A DNA stretch of 64,000 nucleotides from an uncultured Acetatifactor sp. (GTDB lineage: Bacteria; Bacillota; Clostridia; Lachnospirales; Lachnospiraceae): contig NZ_CAJUCP010000004.1 in NCBI RefSeq assembly GCF_910585425.1, positions 53,196 to 117,195 on the forward strand, in the 5' to 3' direction. Numbering within the stretch: the first letter of the stretch is position 1; every line of letters begins with the position of its first letter. Under the pieces are notes generated by a model. It had not been told where the DNA came from. It was given only the letters and a program-made list of their open reading frames with translations, and ran no database searches. Below are positions 1 to 7,112 of the stretch, in pieces. Position numbers and translations under genes: made by a program.

Positions 1-1
1 G

Positions 2-460
2 ATTGAAAACAAGGATGTATTGGAGGTGGCCTGCGGCACGGCAGAATTTTCCGTATCCGCCGCACAGTGCGCGAGGCAGGTCGCTTGTATTGATATCGAC
101 AGCAGCCGTCTGAACGGTTTGGTGGAAACCAGCGAAAATATCCGTTTCCGGAAGATGGATGCCGCTGAAATGGAGTTCGGGAGCGATACATTTGATACGG
201 TGATTCTGTACAATGCGCTTTGCCATATTGAAGGCCGGTATGATGCGATTATGGCTGAATGCAGGCGTGTGCTGAAGCCGGAGGGGCGCATCCTCCTGAT
301 TGCCACCTGGAAGATGGACGGCTCCCTTATGGCGGAGATGTTCGGCGACAGGGTGGAACGGCTGGAAGGATGCCATATGGTGAAGCTTGGGAAATCAAAT
401 ACCCCGCTGCAAGCAACGGGGTATCAAGCTTGCAACGCTGCAGAGCAGCGGGGTATTTGA
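2..460 (+). CDS. Class I SAM-dependent methyltransferase, partial (5' end outside window)
   Basis: The reading frame is open from base 2, so the true start lies upstream. The first visible residues give methyltransferase motif I (VLEVACGTAEFS), then an acidic residue after strand 2 (CIDIDSS), the DAAEMEFGSDTFDTVILYNALCHI segment split over motifs II-III, and CRRVLKPEGRILLIA (post-III). This is the Methyltransf_11 pattern; the substrate cannot be told. The last 22 codons, including the stop at 458-460, are encoded by a palindromic repeat (395-460), so the natural C-terminus appears to have been replaced and the protein is probably truncated. Confidence 0.75.
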   Translation: MENKDVLEVACGTAEFSVSAAQCARQVACIDIDSSRLNGLVETSENIRFRKMDAAEMEFGSDTFDTVILYNALCHIEGRYDAIMAECRRVLKPEGRILLIATWKMDGSLMAEMFGDRVERLEGCHMVKLGKSNTPLQATGYQACNAAEQRGI

Positions 461-527
461 CCCTCGCGGCATTCGCCAACTGGCCGTGCAAGCACGGCCG
501 CTTGGCTCATTGCTCGCGGGAATAAAG
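395..527. repeat. Composite palindromic intergenic repeat
   Basis: Perfect 16-base inverted arms lie at 395-410 and 445-460 (arm begins TCAAATACCCCG), enclosing a second region rich in CTGCA/TTGCAA palindromes. They are followed by a GGCCGTGC-AA-GCACGGCC hairpin at 482-499 and a repeated CTCGCGG motif near 462 and 513. It looks like a mobile or REP-like repeat that landed in the end of the methyltransferase gene. No protein is encoded. The remaining bases to 662 contain only the leader of the next gene. Confidence 0.6.
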
Positions 528-662
528 CCGTGATGGTGAAGGCCGCGGGATGGCTTTCCATTGGCCGGGCCGCCATGTCGGGGAGTGTGAATGGGGAGTG
601 TGTAAAGTGTTGGAAAACAGGCCATGTCAATATGGGATGAGAGAGCCTGCGGGGGGATTTGC

Positions 663-1349
663 ATGATGGATATGAGAATCATCAACGATATAACGGATTT
701 CATTTTTCTGGAGGACATCCCTGCGGGACAAGGGACGGAGAAGGGGGATTCCGCAGGAGAAGCAGGTCACGGAGAGGGAATGCGGTCCGCAGCGGAAGCT
801 GACGTCATCTTCATCCCCGGCGGCTCCTACCCGGAACTGCCGGAGCGGGCGGCGCAGCTATGGAAAGCGGGGTATGCCCCCTATGTGGTGCCGTCGGGCA
901 GGTACTCCATCACCATCGGAAGATTCGCGGGCGTGAAATCCAAGGTGGAAAAGTACGGAAAAGCGTATGCCACCGAATGCGAATTCTACACAGATGTGCT
1001 ACAGATAAACGGTGTCGCCCCCGACTGCATCTTTCAGGAGGACGAAGCGCAGTTCACCGCCGAGAACGCCAGGTTCTCCAGGAGGCTTCTGGACGCAAAA
1101 GGACTGCATCCGAAGAAGGCCATCATCTGCTGCAAAGCCTACCATTCCAGGAGATGCCTCATGTACTATCAACTGTGCTTTCCCGACACGGAATTCCTCA
1201 TCGCGCCGGTTTCGGGGAAGGTGACCAGGGAAAACTGGTATCGGACGGAAGCCGGCCTGCAAAGGGTGCTGGGGGAGCTGGCCAGGCTGGGGACGCAGTT
1301 CACACCGGAGCACACGCCGGAGATGGCGGAAGCCATGAAGCTTGGGTGA
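663..1349 (+). CDS. YdcF/ElyC-like DUF218 protein
   Basis: A 228-residue protein of the DUF218 (YdcF) family. The N-terminal half has the typical IFIPGGSYPELPERAAQLW segment, followed by PYVVPSGR, an ATECEFYTDVL region, and AIICCKAYHSRRCLMYYQL, which corresponds to the conserved helix after strand 4. Family members bind nucleotide-like ligands or act in cell-envelope metabolism; the substrate is unknown. A low-complexity Gly/Glu-rich insertion sits before the first strand (about residues 20-45). The ATG at 663 was chosen because a G-rich ribosome binding site (651-657) precedes it; a start at 624 would lack one. Confidence 0.75.
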   Translation: MMDMRIINDITDFIFLEDIPAGQGTEKGDSAGEAGHGEGMRSAAEADVIFIPGGSYPELPERAAQLWKAGYAPYVVPSGRYSITIGRFAGVKSKVEKYGKAYATECEFYTDVLQINGVAPDCIFQEDEAQFTAENARFSRRLLDAKGLHPKKAIICCKAYHSRRCLMYYQLCFPDTEFLIAPVSGKVTRENWYRTEAGLQRVLGELARLGTQFTPEHTPEMAEAMKLG

Positions 1350-1386
1350 CGAGGGGGCCAGTTCAGTGAAGGAGGTAGCATAGAGG

Positions 1387-2346
1387 GTGGACTACAGACT
1401 TGTAACAGAAGCTATGTCCGGCTATGACATACCGGAATCGGAAGCGATTTTGCTGCGGCACAATGAGAATATGACCTTTCGTGTAGGGACAGATTATCTG
1501 CTGCAGATTCATGAGCCTGTCCAGGGCTTCGAGACACAGCATCTCTACGAAGGGCTGGACCGCATGGCGGTGTATGAAACGGAAATCAGGTTCCTTGGAC
1601 ATCTGAAGAATCAGGGCATGATGATCCGGGAGCCGGTAAAGAACCGCAGGGGGCAGTGGATCACGAAGCTGGACAATGGCAATGTGGCCATGGTTTCCCG
1701 ATGGATAGAAGGGGAATCCCTGGACAAGATGACGCTTTGCGAGGAACACTATTACCGGATTGGACTTTTGGCCGCCGAGCTGCACAGATGCGCGAAAGGG
1801 TTTCGAGAGTTTCCTGCCATATCCTATGACGGACGGCATGTGGAAAGAATCGGTGAAAAGCTCAGGGCTCTGGAAGGAAACGGGCTGGCCTGCGCATCCT
1901 GCAGGGCGCTAGAGCGGGCCTGCGACGCTGTGGGAACAGCTTTACGAAAGGCAGAGGGCGAATTCCAGATGCTGCACGCGGACTTGTCCCTTTCCAATAT
2001 CCTGCAGACCAAGGCCGGGCTGGCGGCAATCGACTTTTCCCTCTTTGGGATGGGGCATCCGATGTTGGACATCGCAGTCCTGTTCGGCAATATAGGCGGA
2101 TTGGCATGTCGGCAGAAAATCGCGGAGGGCTACCGGGACGGGGGCGGTCGCTTTGACTATGAAGCGCTGGACGCCTGCTTCGTGCTGACGATTTTGGACT
2201 GCATCGCAATCCACTTTGGGCAGTGGTGCAGGGAGAGCTGGTTCGAGGACAGGATGAAGCGCTGGAGCGAAGAGAGCCTGGAGCCTTTTGCTAGGGGAGA
2301 ACGATTGCTCGCGGACGATTTTTGTATAATCCATGCGGGGAATTAA
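1387..2346 (+). CDS. Aminoglycoside phosphotransferase-family kinase
   Basis: A 319-residue kinase-fold protein of the APH/choline-kinase family. The catalytic loop HADLSLSNIL (HxDxxxxN) is near residue 198 and the metal-binding AAIDFSLFGMGHPMLDIA near 215. The N-terminal lobe contains YDIPESEAILLRHNENMTF, typical of small-molecule kinases annotated as 'phosphotransferase'. The substrate (sugar, amino alcohol or aminoglycoside) cannot be deduced. The GTG start at 1387 follows GAAGGAGG at 1369-1376. It begins 38 bases after the YdcF-like gene and is probably co-transcribed with it. Confidence 0.8.
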   Translation: MDYRLVTEAMSGYDIPESEAILLRHNENMTFRVGTDYLLQIHEPVQGFETQHLYEGLDRMAVYETEIRFLGHLKNQGMMIREPVKNRRGQWITKLDNGNVAMVSRWIEGESLDKMTLCEEHYYRIGLLAAELHRCAKGFREFPAISYDGRHVERIGEKLRALEGNGLACASCRALERACDAVGTALRKAEGEFQMLHADLSLSNILQTKAGLAAIDFSLFGMGHPMLDIAVLFGNIGGLACRQKIAEGYRDGGGRFDYEALDACFVLTILDCIAIHFGQWCRESWFEDRMKRWSEESLEPFARGERLLADDFCIIHAGN

Positions 2347-2459
2347 GAGAGAGGCAGGAGCCGAAATAGATGGATAATGAAAAAGGCATAAAGCCTTGAC
2401 AATTCAACAAAGGCTTTACGCCCCTGGTTAGCGGTTACTGATTCATGCTGTAATGCTGT

Positions 2460-2615
2460 TTAATTACCGTCTTCCAACATTGACTGAAAAATGTCCTTTA
2501 ATTTTTGTAGATCCTCATTATCCGGTGATTTTGTCAGAGCCTTATTGATCAGCTCCAGAGCGAGCCGGATAAAACCTTGAAACTGTTTGTTCGTCATACC
2601 CATATCCGTTGCCAT
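2460..2615 (-). CDS. Small 51-residue protein inside the MITE-like element
   Basis: Begins MATDMGMTNKQFQGFIRL and continues with a helical, charged sequence ending in SMLEDGN. The start at 2615 is preceded by AAGGCGGTG, a usable ribosome binding site, and by a clear promoter (2642-2670). Internal Met codons (M5, M7) are alternative starts. The MTxKQFxxFIRL pattern resembles short uncharacterised proteins that I recall from Lachnospiraceae genomes; no function is assigned. The only gene in the 298-base element, it may be cargo or a regulator of the element. Confidence 0.6.
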   Translation of the reverse strand: MATDMGMTNKQFQGFIRLALELINKALTKSPDNEDLQKLKDIFQSMLEDGN

Positions 2616-2641
2616 CCTATCACCGCCTTTCTGATAGTATC

Positions 2642-2670
2642 AGTATAGCGGATTTGAAAAAGGATGTAAA
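2642..2670 (-). promoter_or_regulatory. Sigma-A promoter for the 51-residue gene
   Basis: On the minus strand TTTACA (2670-2665), a 17-base spacer and TATACT (2647-2642). The -35 box lies inside the right terminal inverted repeat, so the element brings its own promoter. Confidence 0.6.
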
Positions 2671-2733
2671 GCCTTTATTCAATTATCAAGGTGCTAAAAA
2701 GCAGATGTGGAAATCCTGGCAGGAGGGTATTGT

Positions 2734-4302
2734 ATGGGAATTTATTTGAATCCGGGAAATGAGGGGTTCAGGACGGCAATCCGTTCGGAGATTTACGTAG
2801 ATAAGACAGGGCTCATCGGATGCACCAACAGATACCTGAATACAGAGCAGAGGTATATCTGCGTCAGCAGGCCGCGCCGATTTGGCAAATCCATGGCGCT
2901 GAAGATGCTGGCTGCCTATTACAGCCGCGCATACGACTCCCGGGAACTGTTCGAGGGATTGAAGATTGCGGAAGATCCGGTTTTTTTGGAGAATCTGAAC
3001 CGATATGATGTGATTTTTTTGAATATGCAGCAATTTTTGATTGAGGCAGGGGCCGGAGAGGTCGTAAATTATCTGCAGCAAGCGGTGCTGGAGGAATTGC
3101 AGGAGGAATATGAGGAAGTCTTAAATAGACAATCGTCAGGGATTGCGGATGCCTTAAGAAAGATTTACGCAAAATCCGGAAAGCAGTTCATCTTCTTGGT
3201 TGACGAATGGGACTGCGTGATGCGGGAGCGGCAAAAGTGTGAGGATATGCAGAAGCAGTACCTGGATTTCCTGCGCAATCTCCTGAAGGATCAGCCCTAT
3301 GTAGCGCTTGCCTATATGACAGGCATTCTCCCTGTAAAAAAATACGGGCAGCATTCCGCTTTGAACATGTTCTGGGAATATTCCATGACGGATCAGAGCT
3401 TTTTCGAGGAATATACCGGCTTCACGGACAAGGAGGTGCGGGGACTCTGCGAACGCTTCTCCATGGATTACGCGGAGACCGGAAGCTGGTACGACGGCTA
3501 TCAATTGACGGAATTTAAGCATGTATACAATCCCAAATCCGTAGTGGAAGCGATGCTCCGCCGCAGATTTTCAAACTATTGGACGTCCACGGAGACCTAC
3601 GAGGCCCTGAAGGTCTATATGGACATGGATTTCGATGGGCTTCGCGCCGACATTGTCCGGATGCTGGGCGGAGTCCGGGTCAAGGTGAACACCCGCAGCT
3701 TCCAGAACGACATGTGCACCTTTAAGACAAAGGACGATGTGCTGACCCTATTGATCCACCTGGGATATCTGGGCTACGACTCCGAGGAAAAGGAAGCCTT
3801 TATCCCGAACAGGGAAATCATAGAGGAATTTGAGAACGCCATGAGCATAGGCGGCTGGACGGAAGTCATGAACGTGCTGAAAGCGTCACAGCGCCTGCTG
3901 GAGGATACGCTGAGCGGCGATGCGGGTAGGGTGGCGGAGGGGCTGGACAGGGCTCATACGGAGGTGGCATCCATACTGACCTACAAGGACGAGAATTCCC
4001 TGGGAGCGGCCATCAGCCTGGCCTATTACAGCGCCAGGAAGGACTACCGGATGATCCGCGAGCTCCCCACGGGCCGGGGCTTTGCCGATGTGGCGTTCCT
4101 GCCCCTGCCATCCCGCGGCAAGCCCGCCATGGTGATAGAGCTAAAGTACGACAAGTCCGCCCCCGCGGCAATCCGGCAGATAAAGGACAGGCGCTACACA
4201 CAGGCCCTGGAGGGGTATTCCGGCGAAGTCCTGCTGGTAGGGGTGAATTATGACCGGGACAGCAAAGAGCATGGCTGCATGATTGAGAGAGTGAACTTGT
4301 AG
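2734..4302 (+). CDS. AAA-ATPase-like / PD-(D/E)XK nuclease-like protein
   Basis: A 522-residue two-domain protein. The N-terminal domain matches the 'AAA-ATPase_like' family: opening IYLNPGNEGFRTAIRSEIYVDKT, a Walker A-like RRFGKSMALKML, and Walker B-like FIFLVDEWDCV. The C-terminal domain is PD-(D/E)XK-like with GFADVAFLP and VIELKYDKSA (D...ExK). The family is abundant in gut Clostridia and Bacteroidetes and is suspected of roles in mobile DNA or defence; its function is not established. The ATG at 2734 was chosen over a GTG at 2707 because CAGGAGGG (2719-2726) lies just upstream. It sits directly after the MITE-like element. Confidence 0.85.
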   Translation: MGIYLNPGNEGFRTAIRSEIYVDKTGLIGCTNRYLNTEQRYICVSRPRRFGKSMALKMLAAYYSRAYDSRELFEGLKIAEDPVFLENLNRYDVIFLNMQQFLIEAGAGEVVNYLQQAVLEELQEEYEEVLNRQSSGIADALRKIYAKSGKQFIFLVDEWDCVMRERQKCEDMQKQYLDFLRNLLKDQPYVALAYMTGILPVKKYGQHSALNMFWEYSMTDQSFFEEYTGFTDKEVRGLCERFSMDYAETGSWYDGYQLTEFKHVYNPKSVVEAMLRRRFSNYWTSTETYEALKVYMDMDFDGLRADIVRMLGGVRVKVNTRSFQNDMCTFKTKDDVLTLLIHLGYLGYDSEEKEAFIPNREIIEEFENAMSIGGWTEVMNVLKASQRLLEDTLSGDAGRVAEGLDRAHTEVASILTYKDENSLGAAISLAYYSARKDYRMIRELPTGRGFADVAFLPLPSRGKPAMVIELKYDKSAPAAIRQIKDRRYTQALEGYSGEVLLVGVNYDRDSKEHGCMIERVNL

Positions 4303-4332
4303 ACGGAGCTGTTTCATTTGGGAGGAGACAAC

Positions 4333-4764
4333 ATGTTAAAAACCAACTTTCCCGCAGGATGGCTGTCCGACATCAGTTTCGTAGTCATCTTTGCGAATTA
4401 CCAGGGAAAATGGGTCTACTGTTTCCATAAGCGCCGCGGAAGCTTCGAGCATCCGGGCGGGCATGTGGAAGCGGGGGAGAGCCCCATGCAGGCGGCCAGG
4501 CGGGAGCTGTACGAGGAGTCCGGCATCAGGGACTGCACACTGACGCCGCTGTGGGATTATGAACAGCTGTGGGAAAACGGTACAGGAAAAAATAACGGCA
4601 GGGTCTACTATGCCGAAGTCCATTCCCTGGGAGAGCTTCCGGAGAGCGAGATGGCCCGCGTCGAACTGTTCGGGACCGTACCGGAAAACTATACCTACGA
4701 CCCGGAAGAGGAGGCTCTGGATCTGGAGCGGATAAAGAAGGTCCTCCTGGCATACAGGGAGTGA
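4333..4764 (+). CDS. Nudix hydrolase
   Basis: A 143-residue Nudix protein. The Nudix box runs from GHVEAGES to RRELYEESGI (GX5EX7REUXEEXGU complete) at about residues 43-65. Such enzymes cleave nucleoside diphosphates linked to another moiety; the sequence LPESEMARVELFGTVPENYTY resembles members annotated as 8-oxo-dGTP pyrophosphatase-like, but substrate is not decidable. The ATG at 4333 follows GGGAGGAG at 4320-4327. It is 30 bases after the AAA/nuclease-like gene and is followed closely by the VOC gene. Confidence 0.85.
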   Translation: MLKTNFPAGWLSDISFVVIFANYQGKWVYCFHKRRGSFEHPGGHVEAGESPMQAARRELYEESGIRDCTLTPLWDYEQLWENGTGKNNGRVYYAEVHSLGELPESEMARVELFGTVPENYTYDPEEEALDLERIKKVLLAYRE

Positions 4765-4868
4765 AACCGTTGACAGAGGCTGGCCTGAAACCGCAGGAAA
4801 GATTCCGAAGGCTGCCGGGGAAAGACACAAATGAGGGAAGGCGTCCGCAGAAAGAGAGGAGGAGCCGT

Positions 4869-5216
4869 ATGAGGATAGGCGAGGTGAGCCTGCTCACCAA
4901 CGATGTGGTGAGGCTGGCAGACTTTTATAAGAAGCTTCTGGACATCCACAACGGAAGCGATGACCCGGTGCACCAGACCCTGATCGGGGAGGAGACCATG
5001 CTGACCATATATGACGACGGTTCGGAGAAGAACAATCAGAACCAGAACATATGTCTGGCATTCACTGTGGAGGACATTGAAAAGGAATATCGCAGTGTCA
5101 TGGAGCTGGGGGCCGAAATCATAGAGCCGCCCGTGGCGCGCCCCTGGGGAGCGTTCAACATGAGCTTCCGCGACCCGGACGGGAATGTGGTCTACCTGCG
5201 AAGCTTTGGGGGATAG
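4869..5216 (+). CDS. VOC-family (glyoxalase-like) protein
   Basis: A 115-residue vicinal-oxygen-chelate fold protein: paired beta-alpha-beta-beta-beta modules beginning IGEVSLLTNDVVRLADFYKKLL and ending FRDPDGNVVYLRSF, the family's usual terminal strand. Metal ligand positions are partly visible (Q/H in VHQTLIGEE, E in NICLAFTVED). Members include glyoxalases, dioxygenases and resistance proteins; no specific role is assigned. The ATG at 4869 is preceded by AGAGAGGAGGAG; the longer frame from 4761 lacks family similarity. Confidence 0.8.
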   Translation: MRIGEVSLLTNDVVRLADFYKKLLDIHNGSDDPVHQTLIGEETMLTIYDDGSEKNNQNQNICLAFTVEDIEKEYRSVMELGAEIIEPPVARPWGAFNMSFRDPDGNVVYLRSFGG

Positions 5217-5276
5217 ATGCCCTTTGTCAGAAACCACAAAAATAAAACAAAAACGACACAATCCAACATTTACTTG

Positions 5277-5305
5277 TTGACTTGTGCGGTGGATAGGCTT
5301 ATAAT
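5277..5305 (+). promoter_or_regulatory. Sigma-A promoter of the BMC operon
   Basis: TTGACT (5277-5282), 17-base spacer, TATAAT (5300-5305). It is 90 bases before the aldolase start, inside an A/T-rich intergenic region that separates the VOC gene from the microcompartment operon, so the operon starts here. An ACAATAGAAAG half of the hairpin family seen at 11498 and 14509 lies just downstream (about 5310). Confidence 0.8.
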
Positions 5306-5394
5306 ACTAGACAATAGAAAGTTTTTTAAATTGAATTTTGCCGCTGTGGGACAAGCCGGCGGCAGGAACCAAAAACGAATCAGGAGGAGTCAAA

Positions 5395-6201
5395 ATGCAG
5401 AACGAGTATGAAATCAAAAAAGAGATTTGCGACATCGGCAAGAGAATCTACAACAGGAACATGGTAGCCGCCAATGACGGCAACATTTCCGTAAAGCTCA
5501 GCGACAATGAGTTCCTTTGCACCCCTACGGGCGTGTCCAAGGGTTTCATGACCCCTGAGTACATCTGCAAGGTGGACGCACAGGGCAATGTGATCCAGGC
5601 CAATGGCAATTTCAAGCCCTCATCCGAGATCAAGATGCATATGAGAGTCTACCAGGAGAGGCCTGACGTCAGGAGCGTAGTACATGCGCATCCTGTGTAT
5701 GCCACCAGCTTCGCCATCGCAGGCATCCCCCTGACCCAGCCCATCATGCCCGAGGCGGTCATCGCCCTTGGCTGCGTGCCCATCGCCAAGTACGGCAGGC
5801 CCTCTACCATGGAGATTCCCGATGCCGTCTCCGAGTATGTGCAGCATTTTGACGCTGTCCTCTTAGAGAACCACGGCGCCCTGACCTATTCCGATTCCCT
5901 GCTTGCCGCTTATCTGAAGATGGAGTCCGTGGAGTTCTACGCGCAGCTCCTGTACCAGTCCAGAATGCTGGGCGGCCCCAAGGAGTTCACCCCTCAGCAG
6001 GTGGAGGACCTCTATGAGATTAGGAGACAGTTCGGCATGAAGGGCCGTCATCCCGCAAACCTCTGCCCCAACGCGAAAGAGGGCAAGCCCAGCTGCCATA
6101 CCTGCGGTGGCGGATGCCACGGCGATGACAAGAAGTCCGCTGTCTCTGCCGATGTGGTGGCCGAAATCACGAAGAAGGTGCTGGAGCAGTTAGGGAGATA
6201 A
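5395..6201 (+). CDS. Class II aldolase, L-fuculose-phosphate aldolase type, BMC-targeted
   Basis: A 268-residue zinc aldolase expected to cleave L-fuculose-1-phosphate (or rhamnulose-1-phosphate) to DHAP and L-lactaldehyde. Visible: GNISVKLSDNEFLCTPTGVSKG near residue 30, the zinc ligands in VVHAHPVYATSFAIAG, and LENHGALTYS with a third His. The family usually ends near residue 215; here a Cys-rich linker (CPN...SCHTCGGGCHG) and a terminal amphipathic helix ADVVAEITKKVLEQLGR follow, the pattern of a BMC encapsulation peptide. The ATG at 5395 follows CAGGAGG (5381-5387). It is the first gene of the operon. Confidence 0.9.
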   Translation: MQNEYEIKKEICDIGKRIYNRNMVAANDGNISVKLSDNEFLCTPTGVSKGFMTPEYICKVDAQGNVIQANGNFKPSSEIKMHMRVYQERPDVRSVVHAHPVYATSFAIAGIPLTQPIMPEAVIALGCVPIAKYGRPSTMEIPDAVSEYVQHFDAVLLENHGALTYSDSLLAAYLKMESVEFYAQLLYQSRMLGGPKEFTPQQVEDLYEIRRQFGMKGRHPANLCPNAKEGKPSCHTCGGGCHGDDKKSAVSADVVAEITKKVLEQLGR

Positions 6202-6238
6202 AGATGCCTGCCGACAGGACATTCTGCAGGAGATTCAT

Positions 6239-6886
6239 ATGGAAAACAGAGAAATAGAGGCAATCGTCCGTGCAGTCGTAGAAAAAGCGGCGGGACGGCA
6301 GAATCCGGAGAGCGCACCCGAAGCAGGGCATCCTCCGGCCGCCGGGCGGACAGGCAGGGCGGAGGCCTGTGGCCCGGAGGGGGACAATGCCCTGTGGGCC
6401 GCAGGTCCTGACCATGGGGCGGCGATGCCCTCCGGGGACGGAAAGCCGGTCCCGGCCAACGGCGGGCTGGTGCGCGTCTCCATGCCCCTTGCGAAGGCAG
6501 TGGAGCTGATCGGGAAAATCGAGGCCAGGGCGGCACAGTGGGGCATGCGCGTGGTGACGGCAGTCTCGGATGCCTCCGGAAGGCCCGTGGCCGTCCACTG
6601 CATGGACGGCGCCTACATAGGCAGCTTCGACGTGGCGCTGAACAAGACCTACACAGCCATAGCCTTCCAGATGTCCACGGCGGAGCTGGGAGCCCTGAGC
6701 GGGCCGGGGAAGAGTCTGTACGGCATACAGTTCACAAATGATGGCAGAATCGTCATATTCGGCGGCGGCGAGGTGCTGAAGGAAAACGGCGTCATCGTAG
6801 GCGCCCTGGGCGTCAGCGGCGGCAGCGCCGAGCAGGACACTGCCCTGGCGGCCTACGGGAAAAGTATATTCGAGGATTTGAAATAA
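6239..6886 (+). CDS. GlcG/HbpS-like (DUF336) protein with N-terminal encapsulation helix
   Basis: A 215-residue protein in two parts. Residues 1-20 (ENREIEAIVRAVVEKAAG) form an amphipathic helix like known microcompartment targeting peptides, followed by a Pro/Gly/Ala-rich linker to about residue 75. The rest is a GlcG/DUF336 domain (similar to PduO C-terminal and haem-binding HbpS): RVSMPLAKAVELIGKIEARA, AVSDASGRPVAVHCMDGA, TNDGRIVIFGGGEVL, GALGVSGGSAEQD. Its function in sugar-derived microcompartments is not established; cofactor or haem binding is the family expectation. It lies between the aldolase and the aldehyde dehydrogenase. Confidence 0.8.
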   Translation: MENREIEAIVRAVVEKAAGRQNPESAPEAGHPPAAGRTGRAEACGPEGDNALWAAGPDHGAAMPSGDGKPVPANGGLVRVSMPLAKAVELIGKIEARAAQWGMRVVTAVSDASGRPVAVHCMDGAYIGSFDVALNKTYTAIAFQMSTAELGALSGPGKSLYGIQFTNDGRIVIFGGGEVLKENGVIVGALGVSGGSAEQDTALAAYGKSIFEDLK

Positions 6887-6887
6887 A

Positions 6888-7100
6888 ACAGCAACTGTCC
6901 GGATGATGCCCAGAGGATTTACGGACGCATGCATTTGGCGGCCGGAAATTCTCTGCAGGGTTAGGCATCAGAGGGACAGGTGCGGTACTGGAACAGCAAC
7001 TGTCCGGATGATGCCCAGAGGATTTACGGACGCATGCATTTGGCGGCCGGAAATTCTCTGCAGGGTTAGGCATCAGAGGGACAGGTGCGGTACTGGAATA
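6888..7100. repeat. Tandem 105-bp structured repeat, two copies
   Basis: Units 6888-6992 and 6993-7097 are near identical. Hairpin A at 6964-7015 pairs GGCATCA/TGATGCC and GGACAG/CTGTCC with loop GGTACTGGAACA. Hairpin B at 7016-7060 pairs CAGAG/CTCTG around a conserved GGATTTACGGACGCA...GCGGCCGG core. Related units with different stems occur at 8504-8760 and 63838-64000. They fill the gap between the GlcG-like and aldehyde dehydrogenase genes. Confidence 0.85.
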
Positions 7101-7112
7101 GGAGGTAATACA

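Larger units (their letters stand above)
2394..2691. mobile_element. MITE-like element with terminal inverted repeats
   Basis: Two 26-base inverted repeats, 2394-2419 and 2666-2691, match at 23 of 26 positions (both read CCTTGA..AATT..A..AAAGGCTTTAC). They bound a 298-base segment that holds one small gene on the minus strand with its own promoter. No transposase is present, so the element resembles a non-autonomous miniature transposon or a small mobile gene cassette. Confidence 0.6.

Noticed and set aside
6903..7112. 70-residue N-terminal extension of the aldehyde dehydrogenase
   Set aside because: It only translates the tandem 105-bp repeat and lacks a start signal; the GTG at 7113 has a good ribosome binding site and begins the encapsulation helix.
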